DNA from: a virus
Strand: one strand, 5' to 3'
Length of the DNA stretch: 63,556 nt
IMG/VR virus record: IMGVR_UViG_3300010157_000064
Span: 1 to 63,556 of that record
Shown piece by piece: positions 33,473 through 42,823 of this stretch. Positions within the stretch are counted from its first letter, which is position 1. Each line of letters begins with the position of its first letter. The position numbers were made by a program, and so were the translations under genes. The notes under the pieces were generated by a model, which was not told where the DNA came from, did no database searches, and worked only from the letters and a program-made list of their open reading frames with translations.

Positions 33473-33984
33473 TCACTACCCCATTCATCTTCATCTTCAT
33501 CTTCATCTTCATCTTCATCTTCATCTTCATCTTCATCTTCATCTTCATCTTCATCTTCATCTTCATCCCACTCATTATCTTCATCATCGTCGTCTTCATC
33601 ATCATCATCGTCGTCTTCATCATCATCATCATCATCGTCATCGTCTTCATCATCATCCCAATCATCATCATCATCCCAATCATCATCTCCATCCCAATCA
33701 TCATCATCTTCGTCTTCGTCTTCATCATCGTCTTCATTATCGTCATCCCAATCCTCCTCGTCCCCATCATCGTCTACCACGTGCAGAATGCCTCCTTCCC
33801 AATCTTCATCTTCATCCTCGTTCTCATCCCAATCGTCTTCGTCTTCATCTTCATCCTCGTCCTCATCATCTTCATAAGAACAAATAGGAGTATCAGGACA
33901 AATAGAGGTAAAAAAATAATTTAAAAAATTACAAGAACTTTTGATTCTATCACTTTTATTTAAATTGCTAAAATTAACTAACAT
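33469..33984 (-). CDS. Extremely acidic Asp/Glu-repeat protein
   Basis: The 171-aa protein has a 35-residue ordinary N-terminus (MLVNFSNLNKSDRIKSSCNF) followed by about 130 residues that are almost entirely Asp and Glu with scattered Trp. GGAGC before the ATG and the coupled downstream gene support this strand; the opposing Ser-rich frames are shadows. Poly-acidic proteins can mimic DNA or bind divalent cations, but no mechanism can be assigned. The hexanucleotide tract at 33485-33567 could change length by slippage. Confidence 0.6.
   Translation of the reverse strand: MLVNFSNLNKSDRIKSSCNFLNYFFTSICPDTPICSYEDDEDEDEDEDEDDWDENEDEDEDWEGGILHVVDDDGDEEDWDDDNEDDDEDEDEDDDDWDGDDDWDDDDDWDDDEDDDDDDDDDEDDDDDDEDDDDEDNEWDEDEDEDEDEDEDEDEDEDEDEDEDEDEWGSE
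33485..33567 (-). repeat. Hexanucleotide array (CTTCAT on +; ATGAAG on -)
   Basis: About 13-14 near-perfect copies of CTTCAT encode alternating Asp-Glu at the C-terminus of the acidic protein. More irregular ATC/ATCGTC repeats continue to about 33880. Confidence 0.85.
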
Positions 33985-34032
33985 ATTTGCTCCTTTTTTA
34001 TTACTTCCTGATACATAATTATAGGAGGAACC

Positions 34033-34488
34033 ATGAAATTTTTTTCAAATTTTATATTTTTTTTAATATTTTTATCTTTTTCTGGGTGTTCATTTGAACC
34101 ATTTAGAACACAACCTGTGGTTTCTGGGGTTATTGTTTGGAGAAACACCGAGGCCAACAAATACTATAGCGAAGACATAAAAACATTATATAAAAGCACC
34201 AAAATGGCCTTAAAAGAGCTTAATTGTATGGTTATCGAAGACAGAGCTGACAGGAATTCTTTCTATTTAAAGGTCGGGGCTGAGGGTGCGTTTACAATAA
34301 AAATATACGAAACAAATCAACAAAAAAATAATATAAAAATAAAAGTAAATTTGCCTGTTAACATACCCTATGCTGAGATGGTTTATAATCAAATAGATAT
34401 AAACTTAAACAGCATAGAGTATGATAATCAGGGCAATCCTACTAAGTCAAAGAGAAAAGATTTCAATTGGAACAGACTCCTCTACTAA
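34033..34488 (+). CDS. Lipoprotein, DUF3568-like
   Basis: The 151-aa product has a lipoprotein signal (FFLIFLSFSGCS, lipidated Cys about residue 19). The following domain, ALKELNCMVIEDRADRNSFY, resembles DUF3568 lipoproteins. SD AGGAGG precedes the ATG. It should be anchored in a membrane facing the periplasm. Phage lipoproteins can act in superinfection exclusion or in lysis (Rz1-like); neither is shown here. It converges on the metalloprotease gene with 26 nt overlap. Confidence 0.65.
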   Translation: MKFFSNFIFFLIFLSFSGCSFEPFRTQPVVSGVIVWRNTEANKYYSEDIKTLYKSTKMALKELNCMVIEDRADRNSFYLKVGAEGAFTIKIYETNQQKNNIKIKVNLPVNIPYAEMVYNQIDINLNSIEYDNQGNPTKSKRKDFNWNRLLY

Positions 34489-36169
34489 TTGCTTGTCCTA
34501 TTTTATAAGTCTTCCCCATGCAGCTTTTTAATGCTGAATAGCAGCTTGTTTTTCTTTTTGGTAGTTGTTCAGGCTGAGAACAGTCACAGCTTCTTGGCAA
34601 ACACTTTGTTCCTTGGCACGCAGAACAACTAGAATTGTTTGCTGGTTTCCAAGGTTTTTGATATTCTGGTGCATTTGGGTCACAATAATTTGGCAAGCCA
34701 CATTTACATACCATTTGTTTCCTCACTAGTTTCCCTTTTTTGATTTCAAACAAAGAGGTTCTATAGTTTCCTACTAAGTGATTTGAATTTAAAAATTCTA
34801 CACAGCTATATGCGGACTCTATTGCTTCTTCGTCTGTAGTATCAATAATATCGAACAATTTATTATTTTCATCAAAATAATATCCTTTTTGGCTAGGAAC
34901 TTCTATTTCTAGCGACAATAAAGGATTATTATTTAATGCTGATACTCCGTCAATTTCTGACAACTTAATTGTTTTGTTAGAAAATGTACGTAGCATTTTA
35001 TTATTATCTAGCAATTGTATTTCGTATGGATCTTTTACTATTGCTTTTACAGAGCTAAAATCCATATCGTTTAACATTAAAACCTTTGAAAGCAATATAT
35101 TTCTGCGTGTGAACAGATCCGATATTACGGTTTGATATTTGCCTCCCTCGCTTTTATCTATCTGTATTATCTGTCTAGCCATAGCGTCGAACAAACGAAC
35201 TGTGAGCGGTACCGTGGAGGTGGCTTTCAATAAATATCTTGAAACTACATCTCTGGATATTTTAATAGAATCTATAGCAGATTTGCCTGTTGCTATATTT
35301 TGTTCTGCTATTTTTACGAACATTTCATAGAAAGCTCCGCTAAAAACACGACTAAAGCTGTGGCATTCGTTTGAAAGCACGTTGTCAGGAGTAGAATCAG
35401 AAAGTGTTTCTGGTTTTACATAATTGTAAACTATGGAAAGATCTCTTAGACATGTTTTTAACATTCCTGTTTTATCCCTAGAAACATCATATAGTCCCGT
35501 CCCCATTTCGGCAGCTAGTCTGGTCAAAACATTAGATAGCATTAGATTGCCTTTAGTTTCAATGAGAGCCCTATTTATTAAATCGTCGTACTGTAGAGAT
35601 GCGATCAAGGCGGTCATATCTCCAAACGCTTCGTGATACGCCCACACTTCTGTAGATTGTGTGGACCAAAAATCAGGACGAATTGAATCTAGCAACGCAT
35701 GTCCAAATTCATGACACACAACGGAGTTTGAATCTGCTGTGTAAACTGTTTTCTTTTTTGCTCTATTTTGAAAATAAAAGAATTTCAAAGAAGAACGATC
35801 ATAATATGCATTTATATCAACCCCTGCTCTTGAATTAATGGTCAATGAGCTTGTTGCAGCCCATCCCGTTAATTTTTTTGCAGAGCTAGCGAGCCTATAG
35901 GATACCAACATGTAGGACAAAACGTTATTTACCATTATTTTACAAGCACTTGCTTGTTGCTGTGAGGTTCCAAGGGCGAACCCTCCCCCTTGATCACCCA
36001 CAGATTTCATGGCAAAAGATGTATTTACGGGTGGATCTTGCTCTAAGATCAAATCTGGCGTGGTAGGGTCGTTCAAATAAAACTTAGTCTTGGTCCCTAC
36101 AGACTTTGGTGCAGCAACCGCCTTTTTCTGGTTAAGTCCGCTTAACCATTTTCTTAAAAAATGTAACAT
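34463..36169 (-). CDS. Gluzincin metalloprotease (HEFGH) with Cys-rich tail
   Basis: The SD-supported ATG at 36169 gives 568 aa. VVCHEFGHALLDSIRP (zinc HExxH at about 153-157) is followed 22 residues later by HEAFGDMTALI, the glutamate helix of thermolysin/M4-like enzymes. About 120 residues precede the domain; it has no clear signal peptide, but the N-terminus MLHFLRKWLSGLNQ is somewhat like the shared aromatic motif. The C-terminus has many cysteines (CKCGLPNYC, CSACQGTKCLPRSCDC). Packaged or secreted, it would cleave protein substrates. Confidence 0.7.
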   Translation of the reverse strand: MLHFLRKWLSGLNQKKAVAAPKSVGTKTKFYLNDPTTPDLILEQDPPVNTSFAMKSVGDQGGGFALGTSQQQASACKIMVNNVLSYMLVSYRLASSAKKLTGWAATSSLTINSRAGVDINAYYDRSSLKFFYFQNRAKKKTVYTADSNSVVCHEFGHALLDSIRPDFWSTQSTEVWAYHEAFGDMTALIASLQYDDLINRALIETKGNLMLSNVLTRLAAEMGTGLYDVSRDKTGMLKTCLRDLSIVYNYVKPETLSDSTPDNVLSNECHSFSRVFSGAFYEMFVKIAEQNIATGKSAIDSIKISRDVVSRYLLKATSTVPLTVRLFDAMARQIIQIDKSEGGKYQTVISDLFTRRNILLSKVLMLNDMDFSSVKAIVKDPYEIQLLDNNKMLRTFSNKTIKLSEIDGVSALNNNPLLSLEIEVPSQKGYYFDENNKLFDIIDTTDEEAIESAYSCVEFLNSNHLVGNYRTSLFEIKKGKLVRKQMVCKCGLPNYCDPNAPEYQKPWKPANNSSCSACQGTKCLPRSCDCSQPEQLPKRKTSCYSALKSCMGKTYKIGQAISRGVCSN

Positions 36170-36206
36170 CAACAACTCCTTTTGTTTGTGGTTACTCTTG
36201 ATATAA

Positions 36207-36212
36207 TATATA
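36207..36212. promoter_or_regulatory. TATATA in divergent spacer
   Basis: Almost exactly central: 37 nt from the minus start at 36169 and 35 nt from the plus start at 36248, both SD-supported. Confidence 0.4.
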
Positions 36213-36247
36213 GCGGAAATAAAGCCAAAAATAAAAAAAGGATGATA

Positions 36248-36766
36248 ATGAGTTATGAACAAGCCATAAAAGAAGCAAGAACTATCGAAGCCATGAAAAA
36301 TGGATATATGGGGTTAGGTGGCAAATTTTGTTCGATAGCCAAGAAGTTAGGAGGCTCAATTATTAGACAGGGAGGCATGTATGTAGACTCCACAGAGTTT
36401 GGAGATCCATTTTATGAAGAAGATAATGAAAATATACCGATCATGGATGAAACAGAAGCCACGACAGATATAGGGCTACAATTTGATGGTTTGTCCCGTG
36501 GAATAAATCTTTCAATAATAATAAAGTTTCATCTAAGAGAAATATCTGTGTATTTTGAAGGAGCCTTTGTTTATCATGAAGTTTCTGGGGAACTTGAGAT
36601 GTATGTTCCTAAAAAGGAATGGGAAGAAAAGATTGAATATTTATATGAAATTACAAAGAAAATTGATAAAGAAAATAAACCGGTAGAAAAAGAGCAAAAT
36701 GAAAAGAAAAAAGAAAAAGAAAAAGAAAAAATACTAGAAAAGCTAAGAAAAACTTGGGGAATTTAG
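36248..36766 (+). CDS. Hypothetical protein with charged helical tail
   Basis: I place the start at ATG 36248, 6 nt after an AAAAGG site; an ATG at 36242 is too close. The 172-aa product has an N-terminal helix (SYEQAIKEARTIEAMKNGYM), a beta-rich middle (FHLREISVYFEGAFVYHEV) and a very Lys/Glu-rich tail. It leads a three-gene plus-strand run ending in the alginate-lyase-family gene. Family unknown. Confidence 0.5.
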   Translation: MSYEQAIKEARTIEAMKNGYMGLGGKFCSIAKKLGGSIIRQGGMYVDSTEFGDPFYEEDNENIPIMDETEATTDIGLQFDGLSRGINLSIIIKFHLREISVYFEGAFVYHEVSGELEMYVPKKEWEEKIEYLYEITKKIDKENKPVEKEQNEKKKEKEKEKILEKLRKTWGI

Positions 36767-36886
36767 ACTATTCTATAATACAATCATTTGGAATTATATA
36801 TGGGCGATCCAAAAAACATAACAAGATGGTTGCAAGCAAGAAAAATAAATTTAGAAAAATTTGGAAAAATAATTTTAGGGGATAAA

Positions 36887-37387
36887 ATGAATAACAATGT
36901 AGAGAAATGGGTTTTAGAAGATGGAAGAAAAGCAGAAAAAATAGTCACAGAAAGCAAATTGAACGAAAACGAAGTCGAAAGAACTATTGAGATAAAAGTG
37001 GAAGAAGAAAGACCTCTCAATGTTCAACAAAGAATTATAGAGAAAACAAAGCCTTTTGTGTATGAAAGACGAATAGAAACCATCAACACAAAGACCGGAG
37101 AAGTTATTGACCAAAGAGTTGAAACCATTGATCCGCAAGCAAAGATGCACACAACAGAAAATAATGATGTTAATTATGTTACCAAAAACGAAATGGTAGA
37201 TGCCATTGTTGCGGCGATCAAATCTATTAAAGAAAAAGACTCACAATCTGAAGTAAAGAGTCTTGGAATGGTAGATAAGATAAGAAAAGTTAATGAGCCC
37301 TATGTTTATTCTGTAAGGGATATAGTATTATCAGTAATTATTCTTGTTCAAGTATTTGGATTAGCATATTTAATAACAGTTAAATGA
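36887..37387 (+). CDS. C-terminally membrane-anchored hypothetical protein
   Basis: The ATG at 36887 has AGGGG upstream and gives 166 aa. Upstream in-frame starts at 36788 (TTG) and 36800 lack a site. The body is charged, with repeated ETI and strand-like segments (YERRIETINTKTGEVIDQRV). The last 25 residues form a membrane helix (VLSVIILVQVFGLAYLITV), as in tail-anchored proteins. The stop overlaps the start of the polysaccharide lyase gene as ATGA. Confidence 0.5.
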   Translation: MNNNVEKWVLEDGRKAEKIVTESKLNENEVERTIEIKVEEERPLNVQQRIIEKTKPFVYERRIETINTKTGEVIDQRVETIDPQAKMHTTENNDVNYVTKNEMVDAIVAAIKSIKEKDSQSEVKSLGMVDKIRKVNEPYVYSVRDIVLSVIILVQVFGLAYLITVK

Positions 37388-38529
37388 AAGTAAAAATGTT
37401 GTTGATAAACGAACAAAGACTGACATCTCTTCCGCAAGAGATAATAAATAATTTTATTGAAACAAATAGTAATTTAGTAAATGTAGAAAACATCTCTATA
37501 ACCAACAACAAATCTTCTATAAAAGCTATAGTCGGAGCAAACAACTATGTAAGCTTGGCGGTATATTGGCACCCTAATCCGGACACTCCTACTGGTTATC
37601 CTTATGTGAGAAGAGATGGCGTTCGCAATAAGGACGTTTCGACTGTGTCGGACTCCCGAGAAATTTATTTGCTTATAAAAAATTTATATTCTTTGACTTT
37701 GCTTTATTATTTTACAAAATCAGAAGTTTATGCACAAAAAGCTATTGAAATGCTGAGGGTGTTTTTTATAAATGAAGAAACAAGAATGAATCCAGATTTA
37801 ACTTATAGTGGCATTGTTATGGGGGACAATCAGTCTGATTTTAAAATAAGAGGTGCAGTCATAGACACTAATCGCTTATCTATGATTGTAGATTTGATAG
37901 AAATCTTAAAAAGTAGTCACCAATGGACGCCTTCAGATGATATTAGCATGAAGGCTTGGTTCAGCGATATCTCTGATTGGTTTCAAAATAGTCCGAGAGG
38001 TCTATTGCAGTCAGGCTATTTACATAACATTCGAACATCTCATACTTTGCAACTGGCTGCTTATTTGTGTGGGGCTGGGCGATCTGCGGAGGCTGCTACA
38101 TATTTGAACAATAATGTTCCAAATATTTTGTACAATCAAATAAACGAAGAAGGACTGCAAGTTTTAGAAATGGATCGAGTAGCAAACAGACATTATAGTA
38201 ACTTTAACTTGTTTCTACTTTGTGAACTTGCGAAAATAAGCCAAAGCTTGAATATTGATATATGGAATTATGTAGATGAAGGTGGAAGAGGAAGTATAAA
38301 AAATGCAATGAGATATATGTGTGGGTTTGCCAATGATGTTGTGGCATGGCCATTTTCTGAGGAAAAATATAACTCGGCAATGACTAGAAAGTTTTTAGAA
38401 TCTGGTGCTATGGTTTATGATGATAATTTAATCAGAAATACTTACGAGCCAATAAAAATGATAGACACTTACGCTTTTCTTGAAGAATATTTAACTATTC
38501 CTTCTAGCCTCGTACCCAGTACCATATAA
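37384..38529 (+). CDS. Alginate-lyase-family protein (PF05426-like)
   Basis: The 381-aa protein matches the alpha-toroid alginate lyase family: YWHPNPDTPTGYPYVRRDGV near residue 60, IRTSHTLQLAAYL near 215, and LQVLEMDRVANRHYSNFNLF near 257 (Tyr of the active site). The family cleaves acidic polysaccharides by beta-elimination. No signal peptide is visible, so it may work as a virion depolymerase or be released at lysis. It is coupled to the membrane protein upstream and converges on a fibre gene with 26 nt overlap. Confidence 0.65.
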   Translation: MKVKMLLINEQRLTSLPQEIINNFIETNSNLVNVENISITNNKSSIKAIVGANNYVSLAVYWHPNPDTPTGYPYVRRDGVRNKDVSTVSDSREIYLLIKNLYSLTLLYYFTKSEVYAQKAIEMLRVFFINEETRMNPDLTYSGIVMGDNQSDFKIRGAVIDTNRLSMIVDLIEILKSSHQWTPSDDISMKAWFSDISDWFQNSPRGLLQSGYLHNIRTSHTLQLAAYLCGAGRSAEAATYLNNNVPNILYNQINEEGLQVLEMDRVANRHYSNFNLFLLCELAKISQSLNIDIWNYVDEGGRGSIKNAMRYMCGFANDVVAWPFSEEKYNSAMTRKFLESGAMVYDDNLIRNTYEPIKMIDTYAFLEEYLTIPSSLVPSTI

Positions 38530-40621
38530 TTCCGGGGTTTACATTGTCCCCCTCGGCTCCTCCGGCGGCTCCGATCCACGGGGCGGGAAAAAATCCACAT
38601 CTTGAAATCAAAGTACCATACCACTGGTCGCCCGAGCTTGCACTTGTCGTTAGCCACGCACACTCCCCAATGGGTGCGATCCAAGGCATTATTTCTTCTA
38701 TTGAAGCATTATTGTATGTCCATGTGCCGAACTTAGTGTTAAGAGTCACTGCGGTTTGTGAATTATCTGTTTTGACAAAAGAATAAGATATAGGAGCCGA
38801 CCAAATGCCACCAAAATGTGCTCTTTGACCGGCATCTATCATATATTGAAAGGTGGACCCACTTCCTCTTAAATAGTCGGCATAGCTTACTATGGAATAA
38901 TTGTTTGATACAGATGGAGACTCTGTATTTTTTTCTAATACCTCAGCATATGTCCAGTCGGGTTGCGACGAGTTGGTCATCAACAACGTCCATCCTCCAC
39001 CATCGGTGGTCATGTCTGCATATATTTGAAATGGAGTTCCGCCATTTATGTTGTCATTTTTTATCCAATACAAACCATCTGTCGATGAGGGATAGTCTGT
39101 TTTAATTTGTTTAGCACTATCTCCTGCGGTACCGGAGGAGAGCCCATTACCGCCAGTTGGTGTTGGTGTTGGAGTGCTAGTTGGTGTTGGAGTGCTAGTT
39201 GGTGTTGGAGTGCTAGTTGGTGTTGGAGTGCTAGTTGGTGTTGGAGTGCTAGTTGGTGTTGGAGTGCTAGTTGGTGTTGGTGCTGGTGCTATTGATTGAA
39301 CACAAATATCAGTAACGCCTTGATTGAGCGTCAGAATTGGGAAAAATACATACAGTGGACTAGTTACTTCTTGTAATGAAGTATAAACCAAACCATCATT
39401 GTAGTAGTATTTAACGTGTGTTCCATCATATTCAACTTTGAATATATCACTAGTGGTTATATTCCCACTTTCAAATACTGTTTGAACATTACTAGAGTTT
39501 TCATATATCTTTAGATTGTTACCTTCAGCATAGATTCCAAAAGTCGCATTAACATAAGTACTGGATTCGAGGGTGGGATTGAATGAAAATCCGCCCATAA
39601 CATTGATTGCATTAGATGAAATGCGAAAAGTAACTGAAACTGGACCAGTATAAGTTTGCGTAGAATATGCTGAGGCATCCCATCCGCCAGAAGATGTTTT
39701 GATTGCAGAATTTCCAGTTGTATTCGCATTGACGCCCACAAAAGTAAGTGTGTCGCAACAGGGGAAATTAGGTCCGTCTGAGGACCATATAACACTTCCA
39801 TTGTTTGTGGCTGATTTATTCAAGCCGCTAGAATCGTCAAGATATGTTTCAGCCGTTTCTGTTAACAAGAGTAATTTGGTTCCACTGATAGCAGTAAGTG
39901 GTGATGTAGGCACTGTTATAGTGCTCTGTGTTCCATCATATACTGAACTTCCTTTAACCCATCTAAAATTGGTTATTTTGCCATTCCACCAATTACTGCT
40001 ACCAAATCCTATTTTTAAAGGATCAGTATTGTTGGTCACATCATTAGGAGTAGAATAATTTATTATTCTAGATCCGTTTTGATACACAGAGGATGTTCCG
40101 CTTTGTCTTACCACCGCAAAGTGAACCCATTGATTTAAATAGTTTGCTAAACTTACTGAGCCGTACAATTGAGTCCCGTTGTTTACCCAAAATATGAAAG
40201 TTCCATTTTCAATACTTACGGCGATTGAGTGGTTTGGATAATCTCCAACTTGAAAAAGTCTGCTATACAATGGAGGCTCGGCAGCGGTTTGATATTGCCA
40301 CCATTCGATACAGAAGTCTCCCGTTCCTAGTGCCCAATCGTTATCACCGGCAAAAGAAATATACTTATTGTCAGCACCAAAGACTAAACTACCAGTATGA
40401 CAAGTGGAGCTTGTTGGAGTTGGAGTTGGAGTTGGAGTTGGAGTTGGAGTTGGAGTTGGAGTTGGAGTTGGAGTTGGAGTTGGAGTTGGAGTTATATTAT
40501 TCCAATCTCTAGGAATAAGCAGTTTGTTCCTATAAAAGGGAAAGTTTGGCCATAGCCTTTTCACAAGTCTTTGTGTTAGATTGTAGTGGCCAGATCCCAG
40601 CCATTTTTTTCTTGATGGCAT
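38504..40621 (-). CDS. Tail fibre with LamG-like and fibrinogen-like domains
   Basis: In the 705-aa protein a short basic head is followed by a (TP)n linker (about residues 44-70). Two concanavalin/LamG-like sandwiches come next ([39 protein letters not shown]). A second linker made of TPTPTS units precedes a fibrinogen-C-like domain ([20 protein letters not shown]). It probably binds host surface sugars. Repeat-encoded linkers could vary in length. Confidence 0.7.
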   Translation of the reverse strand: MPSRKKWLGSGHYNLTQRLVKRLWPNFPFYRNKLLIPRDWNNITPTPTPTPTPTPTPTPTPTPTPTPTPTSSTCHTGSLVFGADNKYISFAGDNDWALGTGDFCIEWWQYQTAAEPPLYSRLFQVGDYPNHSIAVSIENGTFIFWVNNGTQLYGSVSLANYLNQWVHFAVVRQSGTSSVYQNGSRIINYSTPNDVTNNTDPLKIGFGSSNWWNGKITNFRWVKGSSVYDGTQSTITVPTSPLTAISGTKLLLLTETAETYLDDSSGLNKSATNNGSVIWSSDGPNFPCCDTLTFVGVNANTTGNSAIKTSSGGWDASAYSTQTYTGPVSVTFRISSNAINVMGGFSFNPTLESSTYVNATFGIYAEGNNLKIYENSSNVQTVFESGNITTSDIFKVEYDGTHVKYYYNDGLVYTSLQEVTSPLYVFFPILTLNQGVTDICVQSIAPAPTPTSTPTPTSTPTPTSTPTPTSTPTPTSTPTPTSTPTPTPTGGNGLSSGTAGDSAKQIKTDYPSSTDGLYWIKNDNINGGTPFQIYADMTTDGGGWTLLMTNSSQPDWTYAEVLEKNTESPSVSNNYSIVSYADYLRGSGSTFQYMIDAGQRAHFGGIWSAPISYSFVKTDNSQTAVTLNTKFGTWTYNNASIEEIMPWIAPIGECAWLTTSASSGDQWYGTLISRCGFFPAPWIGAAGGAEGDNVNPGIIWYWVRG
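39155..39282 (-). repeat. 18-bp tandem repeats encoding TPTPTS
   Basis: About seven copies of GTTGGTGTTGGAGTGCTA (plus-strand reading) encode the second linker of the fibre. The frame is kept when copy number changes. Confidence 0.85.
40413..40490 (-). repeat. Thirteen perfect GTTGGA hexamers encoding Thr-Pro
   Basis: The 78-bp tract is thirteen exact 6-bp units in the first linker of the fibre gene. It is perfect enough to suggest recent expansion. Confidence 0.9.
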
Positions 40622-40632
40622 AATTATACTTT

Positions 40633-41445
40633 TTAAGGAGTGACAAGGTCTTCGTCTGCTAAAACATAAGGAATTTCTGTGACTGAGGATGGGTTTGTAT
40701 TGGAAGATGTGTAGTTATAATTAATTTTTCTTGCAAAATCACCAGCGACTGCACCTGCTGGGTATTCTATTATTTGAGTTATTCTATCGCTGCCGTCCAC
40801 TGTTATTTTTTGAAATGTAAAAAGACCTGAGGCTCGGCCTTTAACTAATTGCCAATCTTCCTTCATGTCCCCAACAACAAACCCTGCTTCTTCTATAATT
40901 GGAATATCTACTTCCGAATCGGTTTCATCCAAAAGAATAATCTGACCCATTCCGTCTTGCACGAATCTATTTTCAATTGTATGTTTTGAAAAATAAGAAG
41001 GTAGCTCTGCTACTCCTGCGAACTTGTTAAAACGCATCTTTTTCTCTGCGCCGCTATTGCTGATCCACATTTTTATGGTTTTTTTTGCACGACCAGGCTT
41101 AGCTTGGATCAAAACACTATTATTATTTATTTGTGCCAAAAACATATCAGCAAAAGTTAAATCATTATTTAAAATCGCAACTACTTCTCCAACAGTAGTT
41201 TCAGAAGGAGAGTATCCTGCTACATTTATTTCTAATGTTGCGTAATTTTTAAAATCAGTGTCCCACGCATAATTTAGCGTTAAAGTATTATCGCTACTAA
41301 AATCCCATGGTCCTATATTGTATGCATATTGAAAATCAGAACTATTTCTATTTGCAGGGCACGCAAAAGTCAAAGAATACTGTCTATCGCCCAGTACCCA
41401 GTTGCCCCTAAACTCTTGATTAAATACATTTTGATAAAAAGACAT
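40633..41445 (-). CDS. Probable virion structural protein
   Basis: The 270-aa product is beta-rich with no signal peptide (WVLGDRQYSLTFACPANRN; IQAKPGRAKKTIKMWISNSG). It lies directly upstream of the fibre gene (11-nt gap) with GAGGTCA before the ATG, and both probably belong to one late transcript. A fibre attachment or baseplate accessory protein is likely by position. The family is not recognised with certainty. Confidence 0.5.
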   Translation of the reverse strand: MSFYQNVFNQEFRGNWVLGDRQYSLTFACPANRNSSDFQYAYNIGPWDFSSDNTLTLNYAWDTDFKNYATLEINVAGYSPSETTVGEVVAILNNDLTFADMFLAQINNNSVLIQAKPGRAKKTIKMWISNSGAEKKMRFNKFAGVAELPSYFSKHTIENRFVQDGMGQIILLDETDSEVDIPIIEEAGFVVGDMKEDWQLVKGRASGLFTFQKITVDGSDRITQIIEYPAGAVAGDFARKINYNYTSSNTNPSSVTEIPYVLADEDLVTP

Positions 41446-41466
41446 ATATTGTGACCTCTATGAAAT

Positions 41467-41515
41467 AAAAATACCCACTTTTCACTCGTATCTAGAGTGA
41501 TCAGTGGGTATTTTT
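41467..41515 (-). terminator. Rho-independent terminator, possibly bidirectional
   Basis: TACCCACT and AGTGGGTA flank a second inner stem (ACTC/GAGT), with A-runs and T-runs on either side. It ends the minus-strand transcript of genes 41533-43930. Its symmetry would allow termination in both directions. Confidence 0.85.
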
Positions 41516-41532
41516 TTTAAATTTTAAAAAAA

Positions 41533-41844
41533 TTATACGCCGGTTTCCACAAGGCTAACCAGAGTTTTTCTTACTAATGTACTTTTAGAGACTGAAAACT
41601 TCTTCCTTTGTTCTAAACGAAGATTATTCGTCTTAGCAATTTTGCTCCTAATATACGTTTTAATAGGGGCATTTGAAGAGACCCTAACAATATTGCCTTC
41701 TCTTAGTTCGTAGCCAGAAATGTGGGTTTTTTTAGATTCTGTGACCAACACAGTTCTACGAACAGGATGGGTGTGATTCCCCTTGTAACAGAACCGAGCA
41801 ACAGGAAGGTTATCGACTACATCGTACTTCATTGTGATTTTCAT
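41533..41844 (-). CDS. Small basic hypothetical protein
   Basis: The 103-aa protein (MKITMKYDVVDNLPVARFCY...) is beta-rich and basic with a C-terminal SVSKSTLVRKTLVSLVETGV. It overlaps the CYTH gene as ATGA and ends just before a strong terminator. It could be a small nucleic-acid-binding or WYL-like regulatory protein, but no diagnostic motif is visible. Confidence 0.5.
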   Translation of the reverse strand: MKITMKYDVVDNLPVARFCYKGNHTHPVRRTVLVTESKKTHISGYELREGNIVRVSSNAPIKTYIRSKIAKTNNLRLEQRKKFSVSKSTLVRKTLVSLVETGV

Positions 41845-42380
41845 TGTAATTCCTTTCGTATTTCTTGTAATAATTGTGAAGCGTACCTAGCATCTCCTAA
41901 CAGTTTATTAGAAAACCGTATGTCGGTCAAGGGCACGGAATATAATAAATTGTCTTTAATTATACCAGGAATAGAATAAGGCTCATATTGATCTTCAGGA
42001 AGTTCTATTTCTGCTACAGCCATATATGTATTTTCTTTATAGTCTTTAAAAAAGTCTATTTCCCAATCGTTTCCTTCATGGGACAAAATATATCTTACTT
42101 TTTCAAGTCTATTAAGTGCGATATTCCATAGATCATCAAAATCACGCTCATCCATTTTCTTTTCTAGCTCTATAGCCCTTCCAGATGTGGTTGCTTTTAG
42201 CGTAAAATAATATTCTGCTTTTTTATTTTTTCTTTTAACAAGTTTTCGAATACGAACGGTAATTCCTCTGGTGGCGATCAGGTATCCTTGGGAGATATCA
42301 TATGCCGCCGAGGATTTTTCCATAATAATAGACTCTATTTTAGAATCTATTATGTATTTCCTTTCATTTTCAGTTGGCAA
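41841..42380 (-). CDS. CYTH-domain phosphohydrolase (TTG start)
   Basis: The TTG at 42380 has AAAGGGAG at good spacing and gives 179 aa beginning MPTENERKYIID, the ExExK motif of CYTH proteins. Basic and acidic strand pairs follow as expected (VRIRK, YYFTLKATTSGRAIELEKKM, YMAVAEIELPED). CYTH enzymes hydrolyse triphosphates (thiamine triphosphate, RNA 5' triphosphate, polyphosphate) or make cAMP. The substrate here is unknown. It is flanked by coupled genes. Confidence 0.75.
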   Translation of the reverse strand: MPTENERKYIIDSKIESIIMEKSSAAYDISQGYLIATRGITVRIRKLVKRKNKKAEYYFTLKATTSGRAIELEKKMDERDFDDLWNIALNRLEKVRYILSHEGNDWEIDFFKDYKENTYMAVAEIELPEDQYEPYSIPGIIKDNLLYSVPLTDIRFSNKLLGDARYASQLLQEIRKELQ

Positions 42381-42381
42381 A

Positions 42382-42822
42382 TTATTCTCCCTTTAAAATT
42401 TGACGGTAACGATCTACGTCTTCTCTACTTTTTTGTACTTGACCTTCTAGAAATATTTCTAACCATTGTCCATCTACTCCGCCTAGTTCTTCTGCATCTT
42501 TCATTCTGTTTACATAATTTGTAACAACTTCTTCTTCCATAGAAAGAGCGTATTGAATTATGTCTTTTGGAGAAGTAAATTTTTCAAAAGAATTTGACTC
42601 ATGAGTGGCTGTTCCGCCCAAACCTATGATTAAATCTGAAAACTCGGTCACATGACTCATTTCTCCAGCAGCTTCTTCCAAGAAAAGCTCTTTGTATTCT
42701 TCAGAATGAAGCCCTGTAACCGCACTAGCGTGGTACAGATAGAATCGTAGATGTTTCCATTCGTTCTTTAGGTCACTGTTCAATAAAGACAAAATTAATT
42801 CATTGGTCATTTTGGTATACAT
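42382..42822 (-). CDS. Ferritin-like four-helix protein
   Basis: From the SD-supported ATG at 42822 the 146-aa product has helices with EWKHLRFYLYHASAVTGLHS, FLEEAAGEMSHVTEFSDLII and MEEEVVTNYVNRMKDAEE. These carry the Glu and ExxH residues of a di-iron ferritin-like site, although the last helix has EGQVQKS in place of the usual ExxH. Iron storage or Dps-like protection is possible, but the incomplete site leaves this open. Confidence 0.6.
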   Translation of the reverse strand: MYTKMTNELILSLLNSDLKNEWKHLRFYLYHASAVTGLHSEEYKELFLEEAAGEMSHVTEFSDLIIGLGGTATHESNSFEKFTSPKDIIQYALSMEEEVVTNYVNRMKDAEELGGVDGQWLEIFLEGQVQKSREDVDRYRQILKGE

Positions 42823-42823
42823 G

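Noticed and set aside
33437-33887. Long plus-strand Ser-rich and His/Leu-rich open frames
   Set aside because: They are antisense readings of the acidic hexamer repeat. The minus frame has the SD, a normal N-terminus and coupled neighbours.
39107-39295. Plus-strand frame rich in Cys-Trp-Ser repeats
   Set aside because: It is the antisense of the Thr-Pro linker repeats in the fibre gene.
40225-40512. Plus-strand frame with Leu-Glu repeats
   Set aside because: It is the antisense of the GTTGGA hexamer tract in the fibre gene.
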